Assembly (NCBI RefSeq): GCF_023078335.1
Contig: NZ_CP095550.1
Span: 372,001 to 436,000 of the forward strand
Source: Metabacillus endolithicus
GTDB taxonomy: Bacteria; Bacillota; Bacilli; Bacillales; Bacillaceae
Length of the DNA: 64,000 nucleotides
Direction: 5' to 3'
A program made the position numbers and the translations under genes. Numbering within the stretch: the first letter of the stretch is position 1; every line of letters begins with the position of its first letter. Below the pieces are notes generated by a model. That model worked only from the letters and a program-made list of their open reading frames with translations, was not told where the DNA came from and did no database searches. This document shows, one piece after another, positions 26,280 through 36,067 of this stretch.

Positions 26280-27002
26280 CTATAAAGTCATCTTTTCAAA
26301 CTTGTATCCTAATCCTCTCACTGTTTTTATATAGGTTGGTTTTTTCGGATTTTCTTCAATCTTTTCCCTTAGCTTTGAGATATGAACATTAATGGTGTTA
26401 TCTTCTTCACCACCGATGTAATAATCATTCCATGCTCTTTCAAAAATTTGCTGCTTGGTAAAAACTCTTCCTGGATAATCCATTAACATCTCAAGAATTC
26501 TATATTCAATTTTCGTTAACTGAATGACCATTTCTTGTTTTATAATCGAAAACGAATTTTCATCTAGTGTGAGATTTCCAACAACTTTTTTTCGTAATTC
26601 ATGATCTTCTAGTTGTGTTTTTGCTTCTAAGGAATAGTTATAGCTCCTTCTTAAAAGAGCTTGAACTCTTGCTACAACTTCCAAAGGATTGAATGGCTTT
26701 TGAATAAAATCATCCGCTCCTAAACTAAGACCTTCTATCTTGTCTTGATCTTCTTGTTTTGCCGAAATAATAATAATCGGAATTTGTATCGTTTCTCTCA
26801 CTTTTTTAATAAGTTGATAGCCATCAATGATCGGCATCATAATGTCCACAAGCATTAAATCGATTTGTTCTTTTGCAATTAGTTGAAATGCATCCATTCC
26901 ATCATGTGCCTCAATAATATGAAAGCCTTCTTTTTTTAGATAAAGGCTGAGCAATTCGGTAATCTCTGGTTGATCATCAACAATTAAAATGGTTCTACTC
27001 AC
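26280..27002 (-). CDS. OmpR-family response regulator
   Basis: This 240 aa regulator has a receiver domain with the phospho-acceptor Asp in LMLVDIMMPIIDGYQL and the Lys in FIQKPFNPLE, followed by a winged-helix domain (RVFTKQQIFERAWN, then DNTINVHISKLREKIE). It is the first gene of the operon with its membrane kinase. Likely targets are the ABC-2 exporter genes just downstream. No direct repeats were assigned. Confidence 0.92.
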   Translation of the reverse strand: MSRTILIVDDQPEITELLSLYLKKEGFHIIEAHDGMDAFQLIAKEQIDLMLVDIMMPIIDGYQLIKKVRETIQIPIIIISAKQEDQDKIEGLSLGADDFIQKPFNPLEVVARVQALLRRSYNYSLEAKTQLEDHELRKKVVGNLTLDENSFSIIKQEMVIQLTKIEYRILEMLMDYPGRVFTKQQIFERAWNDYYIGGEEDNTINVHISKLREKIEENPKKPTYIKTVRGLGYKFEKMTL

Positions 27003-27106
27003 TGGCGGTCCTTCTCTCTCTAAATAATAGAACTTTTGTCATCTACCTTTAGTATAGCAAGCTATGAAAAAAGTGAAAGGAAAAGTTGTCATTTTTAACC
27101 AAAAAA

Positions 27107-27139
27107 AGCTTACCTCATTGTAAATTAAGAGGTAAACTT
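27107..27139 (-). terminator. terminator of the PAS chemoreceptor gene
   Basis: AAGCTTACCTC and GAGGTAAACTT pair with one mismatch; on the minus strand a seven-T run follows. Confidence 0.75.
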
Positions 27140-27183
27140 CCTTATAAACAGATCATTAAATAAACAAGATAGTATATTTAATA

Positions 27184-28113
27184 TCAAAGCATTTCCTTAA
27201 ATGTTCTAGCTTGTTCATCTAATTGCTGTGCTGACATGCATATGTTTTTAAACTCTTGCATTGCTTGCTCAATCAATGTTTGACTGCTTGTTATTCCTGT
27301 TTGTGAACGCTGTGTTACATCACTGATTTTAACAATTTCACCTGTAATTCCTTCAATATGTGCATTAACTTCTTGAACAGAATCTTGTACACGATTTGCT
27401 AGTTTTCGAACTTCATCTGCTACAACGTTAAATCCTCTTCCATGTTCTCCGGCACGAGCTGCTTCTATCGCTGCATTTAAAGCTAAAAGATTGGTTTGTG
27501 AAGCAATTTCACGAATTGTTTTCGTGATGTTTTCAATAGAAGAAGCTTTCTGTTTTAACATTTTTAAAATTTCTAAGTTTTCACCTGATTGTGAGACTAG
27601 CTCAGCATTCGCATCTGCTACGTCTTCACTTGTAGAAATTCCTTCTTCTGCCCGATCTAAAAGGTCAGCGGACATTCTCTTTAATCGCGAGGCAACTTCT
27701 ACTGTATGTTTTTCTCGTATTGTAATATCTGTAGCAATTTTGACAACACCTTGTACTACCCCATATTCATCTAAAACTGGTGAATATGTTGCTTCAAGCC
27801 AAATATGTCGACCTGTTTTCGTTACACGCTGTATTTTTTCTTGAAAACTTTTCCCTTTCCGTAAATTTCTCCAAAATTCCAGGTACTCTCTTCCTCTAGA
27901 AAATTCTTCTGTGCAAAACTGTTTATGCAACAGATTAGGCATTTCTGACTTTTGATATTCCATTGTTTTCGCGAAGTTTTCATTTGCCCATAATACTTTT
28001 CCATGTGGATCAAATGTAATCATTGCAACTGATTTCTCGATTGCTCTTAGTACTGAAACTTCGTCTAAAACATGGGATGATTTGGAAACGCTTGCTAATT
28101 TAGATACCAGCAT
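27184..28113 (-). CDS. soluble PAS-domain methyl-accepting chemotaxis-type protein
   Basis: The ATG at 28113 follows GAGGATAATT; the longer frame begins with a poorly placed TTG. The 309 aa protein has no membrane helix. Residues about 22-140 form a PAS domain ([20 protein letters not shown], then [20 protein letters not shown]). Residues about 160-309 form a short MCP signalling domain with the conserved tip [20 protein letters not shown] and [10 protein letters not shown]. It resembles cytoplasmic receptors such as YfmS of B. subtilis. The ligand of the PAS pocket is unknown. Confidence 0.9.
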   Translation of the reverse strand: MLVSKLASVSKSSHVLDEVSVLRAIEKSVAMITFDPHGKVLWANENFAKTMEYQKSEMPNLLHKQFCTEEFSRGREYLEFWRNLRKGKSFQEKIQRVTKTGRHIWLEATYSPVLDEYGVVQGVVKIATDITIREKHTVEVASRLKRMSADLLDRAEEGISTSEDVADANAELVSQSGENLEILKMLKQKASSIENITKTIREIASQTNLLALNAAIEAARAGEHGRGFNVVADEVRKLANRVQDSVQEVNAHIEGITGEIVKISDVTQRSQTGITSSQTLIEQAMQEFKNICMSAQQLDEQARTFKEML

Positions 28114-28604
28114 AATAATTATCCTCAATTCTGTCCTATTATTTTAGTAAAAAATTATTGCTCACTCATTTATCATAGTCTAAAAATACTACGATTGTAA
28201 AACTTGAACACTCTATATCTAGTCATATTTACACATTCTTAACAATTGGTCGTTTTTCTCCTATAAATATAGTGTTGTCGAAAACACGATTGATGATTCT
28301 ACAATATTTAACAAAATTACTCGTAAGCTCGAAATTTGTATTAAACTTTAAAAAAGAACGCTATATCTATATACTAAAAATGTTTTAGAGATAACAACTC
28401 CTATTTTCCTTTTATTTTACGAAAGAAATGATACCTAGGAATATATCCCTATATCAATGCGACAAAAAAAACAACAGTTTCCTCTCATTTCTTCTATAAG
28501 ATTTTTATTATTAGAGAATTAATCAGTAAAAAACACCCCAAAAGTTAGAATTGGTTCGTCTACCTTTTGGGGTGCACATCACACACAGTCACCGGTCTCT
28601 TTAT
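28114..28604. other. gene-free stretch, AT-rich, with lipoprotein-gene terminator
   Basis: No gene is evident. CACCCCAAAAG and CTTTTGGGGTG at 28534-28574 form an 11-bp stem that serves as the terminator of the minus-strand lipoprotein gene. The rest holds the promoter region of the chemoreceptor. Confidence 0.6.
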
Positions 28605-29036
28605 CTATTCAAATAACTTCCATTCAACATCCGCAGAAACTACCTCTATCATCGTATCTAAATCAGACATCTCTACTTGCTGATTTTTAATTTTATCTTT
28701 GATATTTTTTAATATCTCTTCTTTTTCGTTCAATTTTTCTTCCGCTACGGTTTGAGCGAGTTTTGCAACAATGGATGAATTTTCCTCTTTAAATTCATCC
28801 ATTTGATCAATAAGTTCATCAACTCGTTTAGAAATTAATTGCTCATCCTCCTCCGATAATGACTTGTTTTCCTTTAAGGATTCCAGTTCTCCTTTTGTAT
28901 CCATAAACACATCAGCCAATTTTTCCACTTCCATTGCAAATTCTTCCGTTTCCGAAGTTGACATATCTAAGTCAACTGAACAACCGGTTAAAATAAATGA
29001 CATTGAAATTCCAGTAATTAACATAAGCTTTTTCAT
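28605..29036 (-). CDS. helical lipoprotein of unknown function (DUF6376-like)
   Basis: This 143 aa product has a lipoprotein signal peptide ending in the lipobox LTGC (residues 16-19). The mature part is highly acidic and helical, with coiled-coil-like stretches such as ISKRVDELIDQMDEFKEENS. It resembles small Bacillus lipoproteins of the DUF6376 type, though I am not sure of the family. It would be anchored to the outer face of the membrane. It is a single gene with its own terminator. Confidence 0.7.
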   Translation of the reverse strand: MKKLMLITGISMSFILTGCSVDLDMSTSETEEFAMEVEKLADVFMDTKGELESLKENKSLSEEDEQLISKRVDELIDQMDEFKEENSSIVAKLAQTVAEEKLNEKEEILKNIKDKIKNQQVEMSDLDTMIEVVSADVEWKLFE

Positions 29037-29315
29037 ATTCTTTCCTTCCTTTACACGATAATTTATTAAGCAGATTTTTCTAACTGCTCTTTATACTTCT
29101 GATTTTATTGAAAAAAAGTCATACTCAACTAGTATCTGATCGTCACTATTTTAGTCAGTAAAGGTACACAAATAGTCACTTTAATTGACAAGTACTGCTT
29201 TTCAGGTGGTGTGTTTCTGTATTATAATTTTGTATAAATCACACTAGGGGAAATTTAAAAGATGTAGGCTGTTTTTCTACCCAAAACTAAAATTGAATAT
29301 AAGTGAGGTAGAAAA

Positions 29316-30518
29316 ATGGGAACAACATCTTTTAGACACCTTTGGCTCGGACAGTTACTAGCAAACAGTGGTGATGTGTTTTACATTGTTGGGCTTTATG
29401 GCCATTATTCATGAGCAAACAGGTTCAGCTATGTATTTAGCGGTTGTACCGTTTATCATCACTGTTGCAAAATTCAGTAGTGGCTTTATTGCACCGCTGC
29501 TTTTGGATCAATATCGATTAAAGTCGCTATTAGTTTTTTCACAGCTAGCTAAGACATTGTTACTTTTCACAATGCAAATGGTAACAATCACTTTCTCATG
29601 GAATCTCGTCATCACCTTTGTTCTTGTATTTTGTATTTCTTTTTTAGATGGATGGGCAACACCTGCGAGAAATGCAATGCTACCTCGTCTTGTCCATAGA
29701 GATGATTTAATAAAAGCGAACAGCTTTGTTGCTACTTTGGATCAAACTGTTCAACTCGGAGGATGGGCATCTGGCGGAATATTAGTTGCTCTAATTGGCG
29801 GAAATCAAATGATTTGGCTCACTCTATGTTTATTTGTTATTTCTACTTTTTTTATGAGATTGCTCAAAGATGATACTGAACAAATTGGTGAGGAAGACAA
29901 TACAACGGTGCAATCTAAGTGGCAATCACTAAAAGAAGGTTGGCTTTTCATTTGGAAAGTTCCGTCAATACGTTCAATTCATTTGATTTATGTTTTTGAA
30001 TATTTTGCAAGTGCAGTGTGGATAGCAGCGATTCTTTATGTTTATGTGGAAGAGATCCTAGGAAAAGATCAGTCATGGTGGGGTTATATTAATGCGACCT
30101 TTTTTCTTGGTCTTGTTATTGGAGGCTTTTTGCGGTGAAGTTTGCCAAGGTTGTTGATTTGCATCTTCCTTATGTGATCATTATTTCTTCATTCGTAATT
30201 TGTCTAGGCACACTTACCTTTGGTTTAAATTCATCACCAATAGCAGCCCTCTTTCTTTCAGCATTATGTGGATTTTTAGAGCAGGTAAAAAGCATTTCCT
30301 TACAAACGTCTTTACAAAGAGCGGCTTCAATTCATCAATTACCTAAAATTTATGCGGCACAAGGTGCATTGCTTTCTCTAGTTTTTGCTGTTTCTTCTGT
30401 TATATTTGGATTTTTAACAGAGTTGTACTCTGTTAGTTTTTCATTCATCATAGCAGCATTATTATTGTTTAGTTCAGGAATATATTCAACTATTAAAAAG
30501 AAACTACTATCATCGTAG
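29316..30518 (+). pseudogene. MFS transporter gene with two frameshifts
   Basis: The ATG at 29316 follows GTGAGGT and gives MGTTSFRHLWLGQLLANSGD before stopping at about 29414. The neighbouring frame continues FMAIIHEQTGSAMYLAVVPF and runs to 30138, where a second shift (TTTTTGCGGTGA) is needed to enter the last 127 codons (VKFAKVVDLHLPYVIIISSF to the end at 30518). Together they encode a normal 400-residue, 12-helix MFS_3-type exporter. Both breaks sit at short homopolymers (GGG and TTTTT). Either it is decayed or the sequence has indel errors. Confidence 0.8.
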
Positions 30519-31124
30519 TTATAGATTGCTAAAAAGATTTAGTAAAGTGTAACGGGTTAGGTTTTCGAATAGCACACCAATGTCCGAGAGGCGGATAAAT
30601 ATAAGCGGAGCTTTTCCGTTTAAATGAAGAATGGAACTTGGTTTGGACGATATAAGCGGAATTTTTCCGTTTAAGCAAAGAAAAATGGTCCATTTTCATC
30701 TTATTCGATTAAATAGGTGGAATTTTTCCGTCTATTTAATCAATTTTTCATGCTTTTAACACATTAAGAGAAATTTCTCCGCTTATTTAGCAGCTGATTT
30801 CCTTGTAATTTGTAAATTAGGAAATTTCTTAAACCGGATGCCTATCCTGATACACATGTCACCAAGCACTTTCCTTTGCAGATTTCCTTGCCAAATCGTT
30901 TTTTAAGCCTGGTGGGAATTACTATTTGAAAAACAATGTTAATTCGTATTTTGTACTTCAAAACTGATCCTTTTAGTAAAAATGACGTATCCTTTTTTGT
31001 TTCAAAGTAAACGCAAAACCAAGTAAATTTTCCCTAATCTTCAAAATAAAACAAACCTCATGAATGAACAGAGGTTTGCTTTATTTTGAGTATAGATATT
31101 TCTCGGAAAATAGAGTCGTCCAAG
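30519..31124. repeat. gene-free stretch with four degenerate AAGCGGA palindromes
   Basis: Four imperfect palindromes of about 20-29 bp lie 50-60 bp apart at about 30603, 30653, 30711 and 30764. Their cores are TAAGCGGAGCTTTTCCGTTTA, TAAGCGGAATTTTTCCGTTT (shown in part), TAGGTGGAATTTTTCCGTCTA and TAAGAGAAATTTCTCCGCTTA. Each can form a hairpin on either strand. They follow the broken MFS gene. CAAACCTC/GAGGTTTG at 31048-31081 is the terminator of the minus-strand oxidoreductase gene. Confidence 0.7.
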
Positions 31125-32183
31125 CTATTCTCCGCTTTCTTGTTTCTCCCACTTTGCAACTTCCGAACGTACCAAAGGAGCAACTTCTTTTCCTAAAAGT
31201 TCAATCGCTCTCATCACATCATCATGAGGCATGCTGCCAACAGGTACATGTAACATAAAACGAGTGATTCCTACATTTTTTCGTAGGTAAATGATTTTCT
31301 CAGCAACCGTTTTTGGATCTCCTACATATAAGGCACCCTCAAGAGTGAGAGCTGTATCAAAGCTTCCTCTTGTATATGGACTCCAGCCGCGTTCTTTGCC
31401 TAATTTGTTCATCACATATTGTGTTGATGGGAAAAATTTATCGGCTGCTTCTTCTGTTGTATCTGCAATAAACCCATGAGAATGTGAGGCAACGGTTAAC
31501 TTTGAAATGTCGTGGCCAGCATGAGCAACAGCCTTTTTATACAATTGTACAAGTGGCTCAAATTGTACGGGCATTCCCCCTATAATAGCCAATACGAGTG
31601 GTAACCCCAGAATACCTGCACGAATAACAGATTCAGAATTCCCTCCACTTCCTATCCAAACTGGTAAAGGACCTTGAACTGGTCGGGGATAAACACCTCG
31701 GTTATGTATAGCTGGGCGATGTCCACCTTTCCATGATACCTTTTCAGATTCACGGATTTTTAATAATAATGCAAGATTCTCTTCGAACAATTCATCATAA
31801 TCTTTTAAATCAAAACCGAATAAAGGGAATGATTCAATAAAAGAACCTCTTCCTGCCATAATTTCTGCACGTCCATTTGAAATGGCATCAAGTGTTGCAA
31901 AGTCTTGAAAAACCCGAACTGGATCAGCTGATGATAACACCGTAACCGCACTTGTTAGACGAATGTTCCTAGTTTGCGAGGCAGCAGCCGATAGTATGAC
32001 TGCTGGACTGGAAGATGCAAAATCTTCACGATGATGTTCACCTACTCCAAATACATCTAGTCCAACTGAATCTGCAAGGACAATTTCCTCTACGACTTCT
32101 CGTATTCTCTCAGCATGACTTATCGCCTTGCCTGTTTTCAAATCTGGTGTTGTTTCAACAAAGGTACTTACTCCTATTTCCAT
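31125..32183 (-). CDS. LLM-class flavin-dependent oxidoreductase
   Basis: This 352 aa TIM-barrel protein belongs to the bacterial luciferase-like flavin monooxygenase family. It has the N-terminal SVGLDVFGVGEHHREDFA, VTVLSSADPVRVFQDFATLD and RAEIMAGRGSF, and the GPLPVWIGSGGN flavin-site loop. The family uses FMNH2 with oxygen or F420; the substrate is unknown. It is not close to its neighbour at 32423 in sequence, though both are of the same fold. A terminator lies downstream. Confidence 0.88.
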   Translation of the reverse strand: MEIGVSTFVETTPDLKTGKAISHAERIREVVEEIVLADSVGLDVFGVGEHHREDFASSSPAVILSAAASQTRNIRLTSAVTVLSSADPVRVFQDFATLDAISNGRAEIMAGRGSFIESFPLFGFDLKDYDELFEENLALLLKIRESEKVSWKGGHRPAIHNRGVYPRPVQGPLPVWIGSGGNSESVIRAGILGLPLVLAIIGGMPVQFEPLVQLYKKAVAHAGHDISKLTVASHSHGFIADTTEEAADKFFPSTQYVMNKLGKERGWSPYTRGSFDTALTLEGALYVGDPKTVAEKIIYLRKNVGITRFMLHVPVGSMPHDDVMRAIELLGKEVAPLVRSEVAKWEKQESGE

Positions 32184-32356
32184 TGTTGTTCCTCCTACTT
32201 TTATGGATAATTAGAATTATAGCAAAAAGTATGATATTTCTCTTTTTATAAGTACTTTTACTTAAAAGTAAATAGTATATTCACCTTCCCTCTTTTAACA
32301 TAATTTCTAAACTTAAATATCTTGTTCAACACCATTAAATTAATTATTCAAAGCAG

Positions 32357-32392
32357 AGAAATAGGAATGGCCAAGGACCATCCCTATTTCTT
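32357..32392 (-). terminator. terminator of the yceB-like gene
   Basis: GAAATAGGAATGGCC and GGACCATCCCTATTTC form a long near-perfect stem with a two-base loop, downstream of the stop at 32423. Confidence 0.75.
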
Positions 32393-32422
32393 ATCATCCT
32401 AGTTTATGGTTTTGCACATTTC

Positions 32423-33424
32423 TTACTTACCATCTACCACTTCTTTAAAAATCTCATACGAACGTTTTTGTTTGTCTTGATCATAGATATAGGAAACAGC
32501 CATGATTTCATCAACATTATATTTTTCTTGAAAGTTTGTTAGTTGTTGACGAATTGAATCCTTACTACCAAGCAACGTGACACTGGACATAGATGTAGCC
32601 ATTTCTCTTTCATGAGGCTGCCATAAGTCTTCCATACTTTCTACTGGTGGTTGTAATGGATTCTGCGTTCCGCGGACAACATTTAAGAAAAATTGTTGCA
32701 TTGAGGTTTGTTCTCTTCTAGCCTCTTCGTCACTTTCTGCTGCAATCACGTTTAAACATACGGTCATATATGGTTTATCTAAATATTCAGATGGTTGGAA
32801 TCTTGCTCGATAAATTGAAATAGCTTCCTCCATATATCGTGGAGCAAAATGTGAAGCAAATACATATGGTAAGCCTAGTTTAGCTGCTAAGTATGCAGAA
32901 TCTGTTGAAGAACCAAGAATATAAATAGGAATGTTTGTCCCAACTCCTGGATGTGCTTTCACATAATCTTGGCGCTCCACCGGACCAAAATAAGTAAGTA
33001 ATGAGTTAACATCTTCCGGAAACGTATAAACTGAATCGTTTTGTGATCGTCTTAGTGCACTTGCTGTCATCATATCTGTGCCTGGTGCACGACCTAAACC
33101 TAAATCGAGACGGTTTGGATAAATAGTAGCCATTGTTCCAAATTGTTCAGCAACAACCAGTGGAGAATGGTTCGGTAGCATAATTCCTCCCGATCCTACA
33201 CGAATTCTTTCCGTGTTTTCTAGAGTATGTTTAATTAAAATGGATGTAGCAGAACTAACAAGTGTTGATGTATTATGATGCTCTGCAATCCAATATCGTG
33301 AGTAACCCATTTTTTCTGTTGCCTGCGCTAATTCAACCATCGAATCGATTGCATCTTTAGCTTCCTGTCCTTTGCGAATAGGCACCAAATTCAAAACCGA
33401 AACAGGTATTTGTATATTTGACAT
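32423..33424 (-). CDS. LLM-class flavin-dependent oxidoreductase (YceB-like)
   Basis: The ATG at 33424 follows GAAAGGACAATTACT and gives 333 aa; the longer open frame upstream overlaps the NRDE gene and lacks a site. The sequence follows the YceB/YhbW type: [58 protein letters not shown] and [15 protein letters not shown]. It is a luciferase-fold flavin enzyme of unknown substrate. The terminator at 32357-32392 separates it from the second luciferase-like gene, so they are not one operon. Confidence 0.9.
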   Translation of the reverse strand: MSNIQIPVSVLNLVPIRKGQEAKDAIDSMVELAQATEKMGYSRYWIAEHHNTSTLVSSATSILIKHTLENTERIRVGSGGIMLPNHSPLVVAEQFGTMATIYPNRLDLGLGRAPGTDMMTASALRRSQNDSVYTFPEDVNSLLTYFGPVERQDYVKAHPGVGTNIPIYILGSSTDSAYLAAKLGLPYVFASHFAPRYMEEAISIYRARFQPSEYLDKPYMTVCLNVIAAESDEEARREQTSMQQFFLNVVRGTQNPLQPPVESMEDLWQPHEREMATSMSSVTLLGSKDSIRQQLTNFQEKYNVDEIMAVSYIYDQDKQKRSYEIFKEVVDGK

Positions 33425-33497
33425 AGTAATTGTCCTTTCTTCATCAAGTTCTTTACTATCGTACCAATTTAAATCGAAGAAAAAAATTTTATGCTTA

Positions 33498-34259
33498 CTA
33501 CTTTTCAATTTGAAATTCGAAGTCTTTTTCCTTGACCTGACCCCCAATATATGTCCTTTCAACAAATTTAACTTCCTCATTCTTCATGTAAAGTACTGTC
33601 GAAGATCTTGTACCATATTCCGGTGTTCTTATAAATAATGGAGATAGCTTTCGTTCCCATTCGATAGATACACCAGTACTTGGTAATTCTGAATCGGCAG
33701 CTGGATCTGCATATTGTAGGCTTGAAAACAAACACTCTGTCAATTTTTCACCTGCTTGATTTAAGCAGCTTTGTAAACCTTCCTTCCCTTTACGAACTTT
33801 TGGCCATGGTGTATCAAGTAAAGAATTACTTAATCCATACAAACCCGGTTGAAGTAATTTTATTTCATTTTCTACGTTTGAATAATAGTAAAGTGCATCT
33901 TGATTTCCAACAAGTAAATTAAATCCTGGATAATGTTCACGATTTTCTTGAATGTTATCTAAGTAGTCCTCGGGATTTTCATTGAATTGCAGAAATTTGC
34001 TCACTAGTTCCCCCCGAGATCGTAGCTGTTTATTTTCTTTTGCCGGTTCTCTGTAATTCGTAAGCGCTGCAAAACGACCGTTCTTTGTAACTCCCATCCA
34101 TGTTCCCATTTTTTCTAAGTCTCTTCCTGCTAATATATTTGATGCATCTTCCCAAAAACCAGCTTGAGCTGTAGGTCGTTTATAAAATTCATCTCGATTT
34201 GCAGAAAGTATTAGACGATAAACAGGATCTATTTTGTACGCAAAATTAATTAAGCACAT
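33498..34259 (-). CDS. NRDE-family protein
   Basis: This 253 aa protein starts MCLINFAYK and has the [11 protein letters not shown] signature that names the NRDE family; [24 protein letters not shown] follows, and near the C-terminus [15 protein letters not shown]. The fold resembles Ntn-type hydrolases, in which the N-terminal Cys exposed after Met removal would be catalytic; that is inference from the family. The substrate is unknown. It is the gene immediately upstream of the YceB-like gene, 73 bases away. Confidence 0.88.
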   Translation of the reverse strand: MCLINFAYKIDPVYRLILSANRDEFYKRPTAQAGFWEDASNILAGRDLEKMGTWMGVTKNGRFAALTNYREPAKENKQLRSRGELVSKFLQFNENPEDYLDNIQENREHYPGFNLLVGNQDALYYYSNVENEIKLLQPGLYGLSNSLLDTPWPKVRKGKEGLQSCLNQAGEKLTECLFSSLQYADPAADSELPSTGVSIEWERKLSPLFIRTPEYGTRSSTVLYMKNEEVKFVERTYIGGQVKEKDFEFQIEK

Positions 34260-34353
34260 TTATATCACTTCCTTACAACCAATTGTGGTCTTATTGTTTA
34301 TATTTTACAAAAAACCAACCATTACTTCCTCTAAAGTGACTTTTTCAAACACA

Positions 34354-34381
34354 AAAAGGCTGCTGTTTAACAGCAACCTTT
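34354..34381 (-). terminator. intrinsic terminator of serA
   Basis: AAAGGCTGCTGTT and AACAGCAACCTTT pair over 13 bp with one mismatch, directly after the stop at 34399, with TTTTT following on the minus strand. Confidence 0.82.
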
Positions 34382-34398
34382 AATAAAAATAGCTTTTA

Positions 34399-35598
34399 TT
34401 AGATTAAACGTGTTGTGACAATTCCTTCAATTTGAGTGATTTTCTCTTCCAGTTGAGGGATAATGTCACCATTTACTTCGTTGTCAATATCAATCATTGT
34501 GTACGCATACTCACCACGGCTTCTGTTTACCATGTCTGCAATGTTCAAGTTATAGCTTGAAATAGCTTGAGTGATTTGGCCAACCATATTTGGCACGTTT
34601 TTATGGAAAGTTGCTACACGACGTTTACCAGCGTATGGAAGAGAAGCATTCGGGAAGTTCACAGAATTTCGAATGTTTCCTGTTTCTAAGAATTCCTTCA
34701 CTTGACGTGCTGCCATAATTGCACAATTTTCTTCAGACTCTACCGTAGATGCACCAAGATGCGGAATAGGTACAACGTTGTTCATTTTTAAGATGTTTTG
34801 ATTTGGAAAATCTGTTATATATTTTCCTACTTTTCCACTCTCTAAAGCAACCTTCATATCATCTTCGTTTACAAGCTCACCACGTGAGAAGTTCATAATA
34901 TGAACACCTTGTTTCATGATGCTGAATGTTTCTTGATTAAACATACCTCTTGTGTCGTTAGTTAGAGGAACGTGTACTGTAATATAATCAGAGTTAGCAA
35001 AAAGTTGCTCAAGGCTCATTGCACGTTGAACTTTACGAGATAAATTCCAAGCAGTATCTACAGAAATGAATGGATCAAATCCGATAACATCCATATCTAG
35101 TCCAAGGGCATCATTAGCTACAAGCGCACCAATCGCGCCTAAACCGATAACTCCTAGCGTTTTACCTTTAATCTCTTTCCCAACAAATTGTTTTTTGCCC
35201 GCTTCGACAAGCTTAGGAATTTGTTCGCCTTCACCATCTAATGTTTTCGTCCATTCAACACCTGCAAATAGATTACGTGAAGAAGCCATTAACGTAGTTA
35301 GAACCATTTCTTTTACTGCATTTGCATTCGCACCAGGAGTATTGAATACAACAATACCTTGCTCTGTGCATTTATCAACTGGAATATTGTTTACGCCCGC
35401 ACCTGCACGTGCAATAGCTTTTAAGTTGTTTGCAAATTCCATTGAATGCATGTTAAAGCTGCGAAGAACAATTGCATCAGGATTTTCACTATTATTATCG
35501 ATAGTGTAATTACCTTTGTTAAATACATTTAAACCAACTTCTGCAATGTTATTTAACGTTTTAATTGTCTTTACTTTTTCTAATGTTGTTGTACTCAT
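34399..35598 (-). CDS. serA: D-3-phosphoglycerate dehydrogenase (short form with ACT domain)
   Basis: The ATG at 35598 follows AGAGGAGA and gives 399 aa. The enzyme oxidises 3-phosphoglycerate to 3-phosphohydroxypyruvate, the first step of serine synthesis. It has the NAD-binding GKTLGVIGLGAIGALVAND, the catalytic-region motifs HVPLTNDTRGMFNQE and NFSRGELVNED, and PHLGASTVESEENCA. The C-terminus (about 320-399) is a single ACT domain, expected to bind serine. It is shorter than B. subtilis SerA (525 aa). A ZTP riboswitch precedes it, tying serine production to the state of one-carbon/purine metabolism. Confidence 0.93.
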   Translation of the reverse strand: MSTTTLEKVKTIKTLNNIAEVGLNVFNKGNYTIDNNSENPDAIVLRSFNMHSMEFANNLKAIARAGAGVNNIPVDKCTEQGIVVFNTPGANANAVKEMVLTTLMASSRNLFAGVEWTKTLDGEGEQIPKLVEAGKKQFVGKEIKGKTLGVIGLGAIGALVANDALGLDMDVIGFDPFISVDTAWNLSRKVQRAMSLEQLFANSDYITVHVPLTNDTRGMFNQETFSIMKQGVHIMNFSRGELVNEDDMKVALESGKVGKYITDFPNQNILKMNNVVPIPHLGASTVESEENCAIMAARQVKEFLETGNIRNSVNFPNASLPYAGKRRVATFHKNVPNMVGQITQAISSYNLNIADMVNRSRGEYAYTMIDIDNEVNGDIIPQLEEKITQIEGIVTTRLI

Positions 35599-35713
35599 CT
35601 TTCGATCTCCTCTTTTCATCTGGTAAGTTTTCAAATTTTATGAATATTTTCATTTTAATAGAATAATGGAATTATAACATAGTTTACTCGAATTATCCTC
35701 TCCTATTAAACAG

Positions 35714-35743
35714 AAAAAGGCAAGGGAAGATTTCCCTTACCTT
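35714..35743 (-). terminator. expression-platform terminator of the ZTP riboswitch
   Basis: On the minus strand AAGGTAAGGGAA-ATC-TTCCCTTGCCTT is followed by TTTCT. It lies between the aptamer and serA, so ligand binding should favour read-through. Confidence 0.82.
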
Positions 35744-35816
35744 TGCCCAGGCGAACGGCTTCGACACTATGTGCTCCCTCACGGTTATCCGTGTTTCGCC
35801 AGTTACACATAGCCTT
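35744..35816 (-). ncRNA. ZTP/ZMP (pfl) riboswitch aptamer
   Basis: On the minus strand CTATGTG pairs with CACATAG (P1), enclosing TAACTGGCGAAA, the P2 hairpin CACGG-ATAA-CCGTG and AGGGAGC. After a linker comes the second domain ending TTCGCCTGGGCA. The GGCG, GGGAGC and GCCTGGGCA blocks in this order match the known pfl/ZTP consensus. ZTP riboswitches sense the purine intermediate ZMP/ZTP, which rises when 10-formyl-tetrahydrofolate is low. Confidence 0.85.
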
Positions 35817-36067
35817 TTGAATTAAATACATTTTAACACAGTTGGCGTGAACTTCAACAGTTATTTTAAGAATATTCTTGTTTAAACTTTTGAGTACTAT
35901 TTTCTGTTATTTCATACTAAATAATTAAACGTTTCCATAATAATGTCGTTAGTTTCTACCCTTGTACCATTTTATAGATTACATCATTTCCTGGGTAAGC
36001 GCATATACTGACTTATTTCTCCAAATATTTTAACATGCTACAGCAAATAATCTTCTAGTATAAATTA
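35817..36067. other. gene-free stretch upstream of the ZTP leader
   Basis: AT-rich DNA with no gene I can support; it should contain the promoter of the serA leader. Confidence 0.4.

Noticed and set aside
33425..33580. N-terminal extension of the YceB-like gene to 33580
   Set aside because: It overlaps the NRDE gene and lacks a ribosome-binding site; [10 protein letters not shown] at 33424 has one and matches the family start.
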